Positions 15,660 to 23,541 of a DNA stretch of 64,000 nucleotides are shown in pieces. Positions within the stretch are counted from its first letter, which is position 1, and each line of letters opens with the position of its first letter. Made by a program: the position numbers and the translations under genes. Under the pieces are notes generated by a model. It did no database searches. It was given only the letters and a program-made list of their open reading frames with translations, and was not told the origin of the DNA. The stretch is from Methylobacterium phyllostachyos. GTDB lineage: Bacteria > Pseudomonadota > Alphaproteobacteria > Rhizobiales > Beijerinckiaceae. The stretch is taken from NCBI RefSeq assembly GCF_900103445.1, contig NZ_FNHS01000013.1, positions 150,566-214,565 on the forward strand, given 5' to 3'.

Positions 15660-15752
15660 CCGTCTTTGCGAGCGGAGCGAAGCAATCCCGTTGGCTCCGC
15701 GATTGCCGGCGTCGCGCTGCCCTGGGTCACTACGCTTCGCTCGTGATGACGG
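15660..15752. repeat. imperfect palindromic (REP-like) element
   Basis: The two ends form an imperfect inverted repeat: 15660-15691 (CGTCTTTGCGAGCGGAGCG, then AAGCAATCC) and 15721-15752, whose complement begins CCGTCATCACGAGCGAAGCG. The phrase 'GCGAGC..AGCGAAGCAATCC' is typical of dispersed palindromes in Methylobacterium and other Rhizobiales genomes. It sits between the convergent jetB and chemoreceptor genes and may work as a transcription end or be a remnant mobile repeat. Confidence 0.6.
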
Positions 15753-15791
15753 CGTGGGATTCTTCGACCGAAGCGTTCAGCCGGAAACCGC

Positions 15792-15817
15792 GCGGGCGGC
15801 CCGATCAGGCCGCCCGC
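15792..15817 (-). terminator. 10-bp perfect inverted repeat at the chemoreceptor stop codon
   Basis: GCGGGCGGCC at 15792-15801 pairs perfectly with GGCCGCCCGC at 15808-15817; the six-base loop contains the last bases and stop codon of the chemoreceptor gene. No T-run follows, so a classical intrinsic terminator is doubtful. It may be an mRNA-end hairpin. Confidence 0.3.
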
Positions 15818-17481
15818 ACCGTCGCGAGAAAATGCTCGACCTCGCTCCCGAGCCGGGCCGCCTGCTCGGCCATCGCGGAGGCCGCGCGCAGCACCTGCCC
15901 GGCCGCCGCGCCGGTCTCGTCGGCGGCGCCCGCGACCTCCGTGATGTTGTCCGTGACGGCGCCAGTCCCGGCCGCCGCCTGGGCGACGTTGCGGACGATC
16001 TCCTGCGTGGCCGCCCCCTGTTGCGCCACCGCGCTGGCGATCGTGGTCGCTGTGGCGTTGATCTCGCGGATCCGCCCGGCGATGCCGTCGATGGCGCGGA
16101 CGGCGTGGTCGGTCGAACCCTGAATCTGGCCGATCTGCCGACTGATCTCCCCGGTGGCCTTCGCGGTCTGCTCGGCGAGCTGCTTCACCTCGGCGGCGAC
16201 CACCGCGAACCCCTTGCCGGCATCCCCGGCCCGGGCCGCCTCGATGGTCGCGTTCAAGGCCAGCAGATTGGTCTGCCCGGCGATCTCCGAGATCAGCGTC
16301 ACGACCTCCCGGATCGACCGGGCTCCGGTGCTCAGCTCCTGCACCAGGCCGGTGGTCGCCCCCGCCTCACGGACCGCGACCTGCGCCAGATCCGCCGAGG
16401 CCACCACCTGCCGGCCGATCTCGTCCACCGAGGAGCCGAGTTCCTCGGCCGCCGCCGCCACGGTGTTGACGTTGGCGGCGGCCTCGGCGGCAGCCGCGCG
16501 CGCGTCGCCGGAGCGGTCGGCCGTCCGGGTCGCCGTCGCGGTGAGCGCCTGGGCTGTCGCCTGGAGCTGCGTCGCCGCCGCCGTGACCGTGCGGACGATG
16601 CCGCCGATGGCGGCCTCGAACCGCGCCGCGAGGTCGCGCATCCCTTGCCGGCGCTGCCCCTCGGCTTCCGTGCGGGCGCGCGCTGCCTCGGCCTCCAGGG
16701 TGCGGGTCTGGATCAGGTTCTGCCGGAAGACCTGCACGGCCGCCGCCATGGCGCCGATCTCGTCCCGGCGCCCCACATAGGGCACCGCCGAGTCCGTATC
16801 GCCGCCCGCGAGCCGGCGCATGGCGTCGGTCATCACGGTGATGGGCCGCGAGACCCCGAGCAGCGCGTACAGCATGGCGCCCAGCCCGACCGCCAGCATG
16901 CCGGCCAGGATCGCAACGGTCATCGTGACTGCGCTGGCCTGACTTTCCCGGGCGGACCGGCCGGCCTCTTCGACGGCTTTGACATGTCGTTCCACCAGGG
17001 CGTGCGCGGCCTTCGCGACGTCCTGGTAACGGGCATTCATGGCCCCCCGGTAATAGGACATCGCCGCCTCGCGCTGGCTGAGGCTCATCCCGCGCAGCCG
17101 CTCCCAAGCGTAGTGCTGGGCCTTCAGCTTGGCGACCAGGGTGTCGTAGAGCGCCTGCTCGTCCGGCGTGGTGATCCGAGCCTTGTAGGCCTCGACCCGG
17201 GCAGCCTGATCCTTCAGCATCTCCTCAACCGCCGCGCGGCCCGCATCGCGCTCGGCCTCCGTGTCCGCCGTGGCGACGCGCACCTGCAGCAGACGCGCTT
17301 TCACAGTCAGCGCGCTGATGGTTTCCGCCGCATCCAAGGACGGCATCGCCCGATCGAGCAGCTCGGTCAATTGATGATCGACGAATTTCATTCGCACGAT
17401 CGTCATTCCACCCTGTATCGCGGCTGCGATAAGCAGAAACAGGAACAGGCTGCTAAGTTTTGTTTTTATGCTTGCACGCAT
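15805..17481 (-). CDS. methyl-accepting chemotaxis protein
   Basis: A 558-residue transmembrane chemoreceptor. From the N-terminus: a membrane segment (LFLFLLIAAAIQGG), a periplasmic four-helix-bundle-like ligand domain of about 150 residues, a second membrane segment (VAILAGMLAVGLGAMLYALLG), a HAMP domain (RPITVMTDAMRRLAGGD) and the cytoplasmic signalling domain with the hairpin tip (EIAGQTNLLALNATIEAAR). There is no C-terminal CheR-binding pentapeptide. The start is ATG 17481; another ATG lies 30 bp upstream. No che genes are nearby. It is transcribed against jetB and away from jetC, and splits the SMC operon. Confidence 0.93.
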   Translation of the reverse strand: MRASIKTKLSSLFLFLLIAAAIQGGMTIVRMKFVDHQLTELLDRAMPSLDAAETISALTVKARLLQVRVATADTEAERDAGRAAVEEMLKDQAARVEAYKARITTPDEQALYDTLVAKLKAQHYAWERLRGMSLSQREAAMSYYRGAMNARYQDVAKAAHALVERHVKAVEEAGRSARESQASAVTMTVAILAGMLAVGLGAMLYALLGVSRPITVMTDAMRRLAGGDTDSAVPYVGRRDEIGAMAAAVQVFRQNLIQTRTLEAEAARARTEAEGQRRQGMRDLAARFEAAIGGIVRTVTAAATQLQATAQALTATATRTADRSGDARAAAAEAAANVNTVAAAAEELGSSVDEIGRQVVASADLAQVAVREAGATTGLVQELSTGARSIREVVTLISEIAGQTNLLALNATIEAARAGDAGKGFAVVAAEVKQLAEQTAKATGEISRQIGQIQGSTDHAVRAIDGIAGRIREINATATTIASAVAQQGAATQEIVRNVAQAAAGTGAVTDNITEVAGAADETGAAAGQVLRAASAMAEQAARLGSEVEHFLATVRAA

Positions 17482-17654
17482 AGTCTTGTCAGTTCTCTGG
17501 GCCTCGGTCACGATACCGGGGGTGTCGGCGCGAGCAAGCTGGCAGTTCGCGCAGAACTTGATTCGTTACGGCCTCTGTCACCGGCTTGCATACGCCGCCG
17601 AGTCCGGCCAACTGGGCCCGTTGATTTCCGAATCCGGGCCGGCTCACTGACATC
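17482..17654. promoter_or_regulatory. divergent promoter region, chemoreceptor / jetC
   Basis: The 173-bp gap separates the minus-strand chemoreceptor from the plus-strand jetC, so it must contain the promoter of each. This implies that jetC is transcribed independently of jetAB. No clear operator or strong -35/-10 pair stands out. Confidence 0.45.
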
Positions 17655-20600
17655 GTGTACGTCCTCACCGATATCGCCATCTCGAACTGGTATCTGATCC
17701 GCCGCGAGCAGATCCGGCTGCGCGGTGCCGCGGCCCTCGTCGGGCCGACCGGTGCGGGCAAGTCCACGATCTTCGACGCGGTCGGCACGGTGCTGGCCGG
17801 CAATAACGCCAGCCGCCTCGCGCTGAATGCCTCGGCCTCGGGGCGCAGCGCCCGCACGGTGCGCGACTATTGCCTCGGCTGGATCAGCGACCCCGCGGAG
17901 GGCGGCCGCCCGACCCGGGAATCCTGCGAGACCGTGCTGGCCCTGGTGTTCGAGAACCCGGTGTCCGGCCGCGTCGTCACGGTTGGGCTGGCGCTGGCGG
18001 CGCGCGCCGTGGAGCCGAAGGAGACCGTGCTGTCGCGCTTCATCGCGGTCGGGCACCGGTTCGAGATCGCCGATTACGCCCGCACCGCCCCGGGCGGCAG
18101 CTACACGGCGCCCTGGAGCGAGATCGCCGGGGATCTGCGGGCCAAGGCGGCGAGCTTCACCGAGTACCGGACCTCCGGCGAGCGCTTCACGGCCGACGTG
18201 CTGGCTACCCTGCGGGAGGGCGCGCCGGCGCCGGAGCCGCGCCACTTCTTGCGCAGCTTCGCCAACGCCGTGGCGTTCAAGCCGATCTTCGACACCAGTG
18301 CCTTCGTGCGCGCCTTCGTGCTGGAGCCGGAGCCCCTGGACGTGGACCGCGTCCGCCAGTCCATCGCCAACTGGCGCCGCCTGCTGGAGACGATCGCCGA
18401 GCTGGAGAGCCGGCTCGCGCGCCTGCGCCGCCTGAAGGATCGCTACGAGGCCTGGAGCGAGTCGGTGCTCGCGGCGGCGACCCACGAGTTGCGGGCGGCC
18501 TCCGCCGAGCTGCGCCGCCGCAGCCTCGACCTCGTGGCCGTGCGCACGCGCCTGCGCGAGGGAGCCGACGCCCTGCGCATTGCCCGCGAGCGCGTGGCGA
18601 CCAGCCGCGGCTTCGTGCGCGACATCGACGGGGAGATCGCCGAGAAGAAGGCGCTCGCCGCCGCCAGCGCCGCCGAGGGGCGGCTCGCCGCCTCGACCCT
18701 CGGTCTGTCCATGCTGGAACGCGATCGGAAGGAGCTGACCGGGCGGATCGCCGATCTGGTCGGGCTCGTCGGACAGATGGGCAAACTCCAGCCGGTCGCC
18801 CCGATCCTGCGGCAGGGTTTTCCGCAGGCAGCGCGCTTGGCCGAATCCTGCGCCCGGGCCGGGCTGCGTCGGGAATCGCCGCCCGAGGAAATCTTGCGCC
18901 CCGAGGGCCCCCTGGCCGAGCTGATCGACGGGCTGGTTCGGCTGCCCGAGTTCGACGAGGCGCTTGAGCGGGCCGCCGAGGACGCGGCCCTGAAGGCCCG
19001 CGCCCAGGAGAGCGAGGCCGAGCGTACCGCGCCCCGCACCGGCGCCGGCCCGGCGGCGCGCCTCTCCTCCGATACGGTGGCGTTCCGCGGCGAACTGGAG
19101 CGGCGGGGCATCGACGCTGTGCCGATCTGCGAGCTGGCCGAGATCGTCGATCCGACCTGGGGGCCGGCCCTCGAAGGCCTGCTCGGGCGCGCCCGGGAGG
19201 CGCTGGTGGTGGCGCCGGATCGGCTCAACGAGGCGCTCGGCGTGCTCCAGTCGGGCCGCGACCGGTTCCACCGCTGTATCCTGGTCAAGACCACCGACAC
19301 CGCCAAGCAGCGCGCCCGCCGCTACGATGACGGCCCGCTCACGGTGATCGAGACCAGCGATCCCCACGCGGAGGCGTTCCTGGGCGTGCGGCTCGGTGGC
19401 TACGATTTGGCGAAAGATGACGCCGAGCTCGCCCGCCTCGCCCGGGCGGTGGCGCCGAGCGGGCGGACCACCGCCGGCATGGCCTATTCGGTGACGCGGA
19501 GTGTCGATCTGCTCATGACCCGCGGTCAGCGCGGGCCGACCGCCGACAGCCGGCGCGTCCATGAGGCTGCGGTCGCGGAGGCGCGGCGCCTGCGCGGTGA
19601 GGCGGCGGTGCTGCGCGAGGCTGCCCGCACGGCGGCCGCGATCCGGGCCCGTATCGCCCGGGGCCTCGACGACATCGATACGCTCCGGGCCGAGCTCGAC
19701 GGGCTCGACGGACGGCGGCGCACCCTCCAGACCGAGCGCGAGGGCATCGAGAAGCGCGACACCGCCGGGCTCGCCGCCGAGATCGCCGCGCTGACGACGG
19801 AACGGGTCGCCTATCTGCGCGAGCTGTCGGAGGAACTCGAACCCAAGCTCGACCGCCTGCTCGCCGACGAGGCCGCGTTGCGCGCTCGGCTGGTGACCAT
19901 GCGCGAGGCTACCCGTGCCGCCCTCTCGGCGCGGCGCGCGGCCCTGCGCCAGCTCGTAGGCGGTGATGCAGCCCGGGTCCGCGTCGCCCGCTCCGAGACG
20001 TTCGATGTCGAGGTGATCGCCGAAGCCCGGCGCGCGCTGACCGGCCTCGACGCCAAGGCCGCTGGCTCGCGGGCGACCGCCGAGCGGGGCCTCGCCCGGG
20101 AGGCCGCTGAAGCCGCACGGTCGCACGGACGCGTCGCCGAGCGCGAGCTGGCCGAGGCCTGCGCCGCGTGGCGGGTCGAAAACCCCCTGAACCAGGGCGA
20201 CGCACCCGCGATCGACGGTTTCGCCTGGGTCCGGCGGGAATACGAGGCGGTGGAGGGCCACGAGTTGCGGCGCTACCGGGCCCAGGCCGAGCGGGCCGAG
20301 GTCGAGATGCGACGCCTGATGACCGAGGATCTGCTCACCCGCCTCGCCGACCGGTTCGAGCGGGTTCAGGCCCGGCTGGAGGCGCTGAACGAGCGGCTCT
20401 CGGCCCGCAGCTTCACGGGCCAGACCTACGCGTTCGAGGCGGCCGTGGACCGGCGCTACGCCGCGGTTCACGCGTTGGCCACCGAGACCGCCCGCTCGCC
20501 CGAGGCCGCGCAGGCGCTGCTCGACGGCGCGGCCGAGGGCCCGATGGCGGCGGCACTCGCCGAGATCACCGCGCTGATCGCCGGCGAGGAGGATGCGGCG

Positions 20601-21092
20601 CGGCTCGCGGATTACCGCAATTACTTCGTCTACGAGATCGGCATGCGCGACCGGGCGGGCAACCGCACCACCATGTCGGCGCGGGCTTTGCGCGGCTCGG
20701 GCGGCGAGGCGCAGGCGCCGTTCTACGTGGCGATCGCAGCCTCGCTGGCGAGCGCCTATTATCCCGGCGACCGTCCGGGGGACGAGAACCCGGGACTCGG
20801 CCTCTGCCTCCTCGACGAGGCCTTCTCCAAGCTCGACGTGCGCAACAGCCAGGCGCTGGTCGATCTCTACCGGGCCTGGGGTCTGCAACTTTTGATCGCC
20901 GCCCCCGAGGACAAGCGCACGACGCTGACGGAGGTGATGGACACCATCGTCACCGTTTACAAAAGCCCGGACCTGACTTCGGTCCGGATCGAGGCCGAAC
21001 ACCCGTTGGAGGCGGCCCGTCGGGCGCTGCACGCGATCAACCCGGATCAGGTCGGGATCGAGGGGTTTCGGCAGGCGGACGCGGCGGAGTGA
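17655..21092 (+). CDS. jetC: JetC/MksB-like SMC-family ATPase
   Basis: A 1145-residue SMC-like ATPase. The Walker A motif GPTGAGKST lies at residues 30-38 after DIAISNWYLIRREQI. Long coiled coils (about 235-350 and 650-960) flank a hinge-like region near 480-620. The ABC signature LRGSGGE is at 1012-1018 and Walker B LGLCLLDEAF has D1054/E1055, followed by the D-loop SKLD. All ATPase motifs are intact. The start is GTG 17655; the N-terminus fits other JetC/MukB-type ATPases. In Wadjet and MksB systems this subunit extrudes DNA loops. JetD, the nuclease that makes Wadjet cut plasmids, does not follow: the next gene is a convergent MocR regulator. Confidence 0.88.
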   Translation: MYVLTDIAISNWYLIRREQIRLRGAAALVGPTGAGKSTIFDAVGTVLAGNNASRLALNASASGRSARTVRDYCLGWISDPAEGGRPTRESCETVLALVFENPVSGRVVTVGLALAARAVEPKETVLSRFIAVGHRFEIADYARTAPGGSYTAPWSEIAGDLRAKAASFTEYRTSGERFTADVLATLREGAPAPEPRHFLRSFANAVAFKPIFDTSAFVRAFVLEPEPLDVDRVRQSIANWRRLLETIAELESRLARLRRLKDRYEAWSESVLAAATHELRAASAELRRRSLDLVAVRTRLREGADALRIARERVATSRGFVRDIDGEIAEKKALAAASAAEGRLAASTLGLSMLERDRKELTGRIADLVGLVGQMGKLQPVAPILRQGFPQAARLAESCARAGLRRESPPEEILRPEGPLAELIDGLVRLPEFDEALERAAEDAALKARAQESEAERTAPRTGAGPAARLSSDTVAFRGELERRGIDAVPICELAEIVDPTWGPALEGLLGRAREALVVAPDRLNEALGVLQSGRDRFHRCILVKTTDTAKQRARRYDDGPLTVIETSDPHAEAFLGVRLGGYDLAKDDAELARLARAVAPSGRTTAGMAYSVTRSVDLLMTRGQRGPTADSRRVHEAAVAEARRLRGEAAVLREAARTAAAIRARIARGLDDIDTLRAELDGLDGRRRTLQTEREGIEKRDTAGLAAEIAALTTERVAYLRELSEELEPKLDRLLADEAALRARLVTMREATRAALSARRAALRQLVGGDAARVRVARSETFDVEVIAEARRALTGLDAKAAGSRATAERGLAREAAEAARSHGRVAERELAEACAAWRVENPLNQGDAPAIDGFAWVRREYEAVEGHELRRYRAQAERAEVEMRRLMTEDLLTRLADRFERVQARLEALNERLSARSFTGQTYAFEAAVDRRYAAVHALATETARSPEAAQALLDGAAEGPMAAALAEITALIAGEEDAARLADYRNYFVYEIGMRDRAGNRTTMSARALRGSGGEAQAPFYVAIAASLASAYYPGDRPGDENPGLGLCLLDEAFSKLDVRNSQALVDLYRAWGLQLLIAAPEDKRTTLTEVMDTIVTVYKSPDLTSVRIEAEHPLEAARRALHAINPDQVGIEGFRQADAAE

Positions 21093-21182
21093 GGGGCGGG
21101 ACAGCCGCGCCCGCCGCGGCCGGGTTACCGGGCCGCGCCTTCGGCTGGTGGCGGACGATGGGCGCAGCGCCGCTCGCGCGCC

Positions 21183-22577
21183 TCAGATGTAGCTCGAGGC
21201 CAGTGCCGGAGAACCCTCCAGCGCGTGGGCGAGCCTCTCCAGGCGGTTGGTGATCTGCTGCCGGGTCGAGGGGCCGCCGAGGCAGAGGCGGACCGCCTCC
21301 GGGGGCGCGCCCGTCACGCAGAACGGATCGCTGGCGACCACGCCGAGGCCGGCCGAGCGGCCCTGGCTGGCGAAGGCCGAACGCGTCCAGCCCGCCGGCA
21401 GGGTGATCCAGGCGTGGAAGGCGTGCGCATCGGCCGTGTAGGTCTCGGGCGGGAGCAGCGAAGCCGCGATGCGCTGGCGAGCGGCCGATTCATCGCGCAC
21501 GAACTGCACGATGGCCTCGGCGGTCCCGTCGTTGATCCAGCGCGTCGTCAGCGCCGTCGCGATCGGCGAGGCCATGACGGTCGCGGCCCGCAGGGCGCCG
21601 CCGAGCGGCAGGGCCGCCCGGGCGCTCGGGGCGACGAGATAGGCGAGGCGCAGGCCCGCGCCCAGGCACTTGGCGAGGCCAGCCACGTAGTAGGTGATCT
21701 CGGGGGCGAGTTCCGCGAAACTCGGTGGCGGCGTCGGGCAGATGCGCGCGTAGGCGTCGTCCTCGATGATCGTCACGGCATACCGGCGCGCCACCGCGAT
21801 GATGGCTTCACGCCGCGACCGGGACAGGGTCGCGGTGGTCGGGTTCTGCAGCAGCGGGTTGAGATAGAGCGCCTTCGGAGCGGCCTTGGTGCAGGCCGCC
21901 GCGAAGGCGTCGGGATCGATCCCATGTCGATCCATCGGCAGGCCGAGGAGGCGCAAGCCCCGGTGCGCCGCCATCGTCCGGATGCCCGGATAGGTGATGC
22001 GCTCGGCGCAGATCGTATCCCCCGCCCGGGCGACCTGGCCCAGCACGCCGAACAGGGCGCTGTGGCCGCCCGGGCAGATCAGCAGGCGCTCGCGCGTCGC
22101 GACGATCCCGCGGCCCCTGAGCCAGCGCAGGGCCGCCTCCTTGTCGTCGTCGGTCCCGCCGAAACCCTGGTAGCGCAGCAGGTTGGCGAGGTCGCCGGAC
22201 AGCTCCGCGAACGACGTTCGCATGCGCGCCTGCAGGGCCGGCTGATCGGGCTCGGGCGGCAGGTTCATGGTGAAGTCGACCGGACCGACCCGGCCCGGCC
22301 GCGCGGGGCCGGCCGATCGGGCCGACCGCGCCGGATCGACCACGAAGGTGCCCTGGCCGACACGCCCCTCGATCAGGCCGCGCTTGTGCGCCTCGACATA
22401 GCCACGGGAGACGGTGGTGAAGTTCAGGCCGATCGCCTCCGCGAGGGCGCGCTGTGTCGGCAGGCGCATGCCGGGGCTGAGGCGCCCCGTCCGGATATCG
22501 TCCGCGAGGGCCTCCGCGATCGCCAGATAATGGGGTTTGCCCCACCGCTTCAGGTCCGGCGTCCAGACACTCGCCAT
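21183..22577 (-). CDS. MocR-type (GntR HTH + aminotransferase) transcriptional regulator
   Basis: A 464-residue fusion of an N-terminal GntR winged helix (about 15-80: IAEALADDIRTGRLSPG, LPTQRALAEAIGLNFTTVSR) with a fold-type I aminotransferase domain. The PLP lysine is probably in GLAKCLGAGLRLAYL. The start is ATG 22577, because MASVWTPDLKRWGKPHYLA matches the usual N-terminus of this group; upstream in-frame ATGs at 22622 and 22652 exist. It is divergent from the nit cluster and is the obvious candidate for its regulator. MocR proteins usually bind direct repeats, and such repeats occur between the two genes. Confidence 0.92.
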   Translation of the reverse strand: MASVWTPDLKRWGKPHYLAIAEALADDIRTGRLSPGMRLPTQRALAEAIGLNFTTVSRGYVEAHKRGLIEGRVGQGTFVVDPARSARSAGPARPGRVGPVDFTMNLPPEPDQPALQARMRTSFAELSGDLANLLRYQGFGGTDDDKEAALRWLRGRGIVATRERLLICPGGHSALFGVLGQVARAGDTICAERITYPGIRTMAAHRGLRLLGLPMDRHGIDPDAFAAACTKAAPKALYLNPLLQNPTTATLSRSRREAIIAVARRYAVTIIEDDAYARICPTPPPSFAELAPEITYYVAGLAKCLGAGLRLAYLVAPSARAALPLGGALRAATVMASPIATALTTRWINDGTAEAIVQFVRDESAARQRIAASLLPPETYTADAHAFHAWITLPAGWTRSAFASQGRSAGLGVVASDPFCVTGAPPEAVRLCLGGPSTRQQITNRLERLAHALEGSPALASSYI

Positions 22578-22663
22578 GCCGGTCCGCCTGTCTGGCCGCC
22601 CCTCCTGCTCCGTCGGGTTCATCGGTTCCGCGCCCAGACCATCAAGATGCAATCATTGCTTGA

Positions 22664-22671
22664 TTGTATGG
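22664..22671 (-). promoter_or_regulatory. putative MocR operator half-site (inverted orientation)
   Basis: TTGTATGG, the complement of CCATACAA, 93 bp upstream of the MocR start. It matches the tandem motif at 22721-22738. Regulator assignment is inference. Confidence 0.4.
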
Positions 22672-22720
22672 TCTGCAAGCACCGTACCGCGCCACGATTT
22701 ACCGAGTTTGCGAGGCTCAT

Positions 22721-22738
22721 CCATACAAGCCATACAAG
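22721..22738 (+). promoter_or_regulatory. tandem CCATACAAG repeat, putative MocR operator
   Basis: Two exact 9-bp direct repeats of CCATACAAG stand head to tail in the 403-bp region between the MocR gene and the nit cluster. MocR/PdxR/GabR-type dimers commonly bind direct repeats. The same 9-mer returns before the outer-membrane transporter gene at 30131, which supports a shared regulon. Confidence 0.6.
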
Positions 22739-22848
22739 GGATGGCGCTCCGACAAGCAAAACATGTGCATGGATCGCGCAAGCAATGATACTTCGCTGAG
22801 CGCCTGGGCGAAGATGCTGGTGGTTGGTCACATGGTATTGATCGGATA

Positions 22849-22856
22849 CTTGTATG
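22849..22856 (-). promoter_or_regulatory. putative MocR operator half-site near the sigma-54 promoter
   Basis: CTTGTATG, the reverse complement of CATACAAG, starts 52 bp upstream of the sigma-54 element. It fits a site from which a regulator could act on the nit promoter. Confidence 0.4.
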
Positions 22857-22900
22857 CATTGCCGATCGACCCATTGCATGGATCGTTGATCGTGATGAGC

Positions 22901-22915
22901 TGGCACGTCGCTTGC
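22901..22915 (+). promoter_or_regulatory. sigma-54 (RpoN) promoter of the nit cluster
   Basis: TGGCACGTCGCTTGC matches the -24/-12 consensus TGGCACG-N4-TTGC at every defined position, with the GG and GC pairs correctly spaced. The first nit gene starts 66 bp downstream, behind a GAGGAG ribosome site at 22967-22972. Transcription would start near 22927. This points to nitrogen control of the cluster. The activator, an NtrC-type protein, is not encoded in the window. Confidence 0.8.
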
Positions 22916-22980
22916 CAATACGGGATCTGATCGCACGCAGCTTCCTCTGCCGCGGTCCAATCCATCGAGGAGCGTGAGCG

Positions 22981-23463
22981 ATGCCAGCCGTGAACCGCGA
23001 ACCGCACAAGAAGGGCGACTTCCTGGTCGATTACGAGGAGAAGGTCTTCGAGGACGTGAAGGCCGAGCCGGGCCAGAAGGCCCTCGTCACCTTCCACACC
23101 GTTGCGTTCGAAGGCTCGATCGGCCTCGTCAACCTGCTCCAGGCCACGCGCCTGCAGCGCAAGGGCTTCGAGACCTCGATCCTGCTCTACGGGCCAGGGA
23201 TCACGCTCGGCGTCCAGCGCGGTTTTCCGCGGCTCGGCGACGAGGCCTTTCCGGGACACCTCAACTTCAACAACCAGCTCGAGAAGTTCATGGCCGAGGG
23301 CGGCAAGGTCTATGCCTGCCGGTTCTCGACCCAGGCCCTCTACGGCCACGGCGAGGCGGCCTTCATCGAGGGCATCCGCATGATCAACCCCCTCGACGTG
23401 CTTGACTGCATCCTCCTGCACAAGCGCGACAACGCGGTGATCATCGACACCTGGACCGTCTGA
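22981..23463 (+). CDS. MSMEG_0572/Sll0783 family nitrogen starvation response protein
   Basis: A 160-residue protein recognised as the first member of the conserved nitrilase cluster (Sll0783 in Synechocystis, MSMEG_0572 in mycobacteria, NitB in cyanotrophic pseudomonads). The fold resembles small DsrE/DsrF-like proteins: an alternating core with TFHTVAFEGSIGLVNLLQ and TSILLYGPGITLGV and a conserved Cys in VYACRFSTQ. In Synechocystis the gene is strongly induced by nitrogen starvation; its chemistry is unknown. It starts at ATG 22981 and leads a cluster controlled by the sigma-54 promoter. Confidence 0.9.
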   Translation: MPAVNREPHKKGDFLVDYEEKVFEDVKAEPGQKALVTFHTVAFEGSIGLVNLLQATRLQRKGFETSILLYGPGITLGVQRGFPRLGDEAFPGHLNFNNQLEKFMAEGGKVYACRFSTQALYGHGEAAFIEGIRMINPLDVLDCILLHKRDNAVIIDTWTV

Positions 23464-23541
23464 AGCTCCTGGACCGTCCGACGCCCGCACCCCGGCGGCC
23501 GCGCGACGCGCGCAGCCGCTGGCTCAGCCGGAGGATCATCC

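Noticed and set aside
17560..17590. A possible sigma-54 promoter before jetC (TGGCAG followed by GCGCAG)
   Set aside because: The spacing between the GG and GC elements is two bases too short and the second element lacks TTGC.
21093..21182. Search for a jetD remnant downstream of jetC
   Set aside because: Only 90 bp separate the jetC stop from the convergent MocR stop, with no sequence resembling a nuclease fragment.
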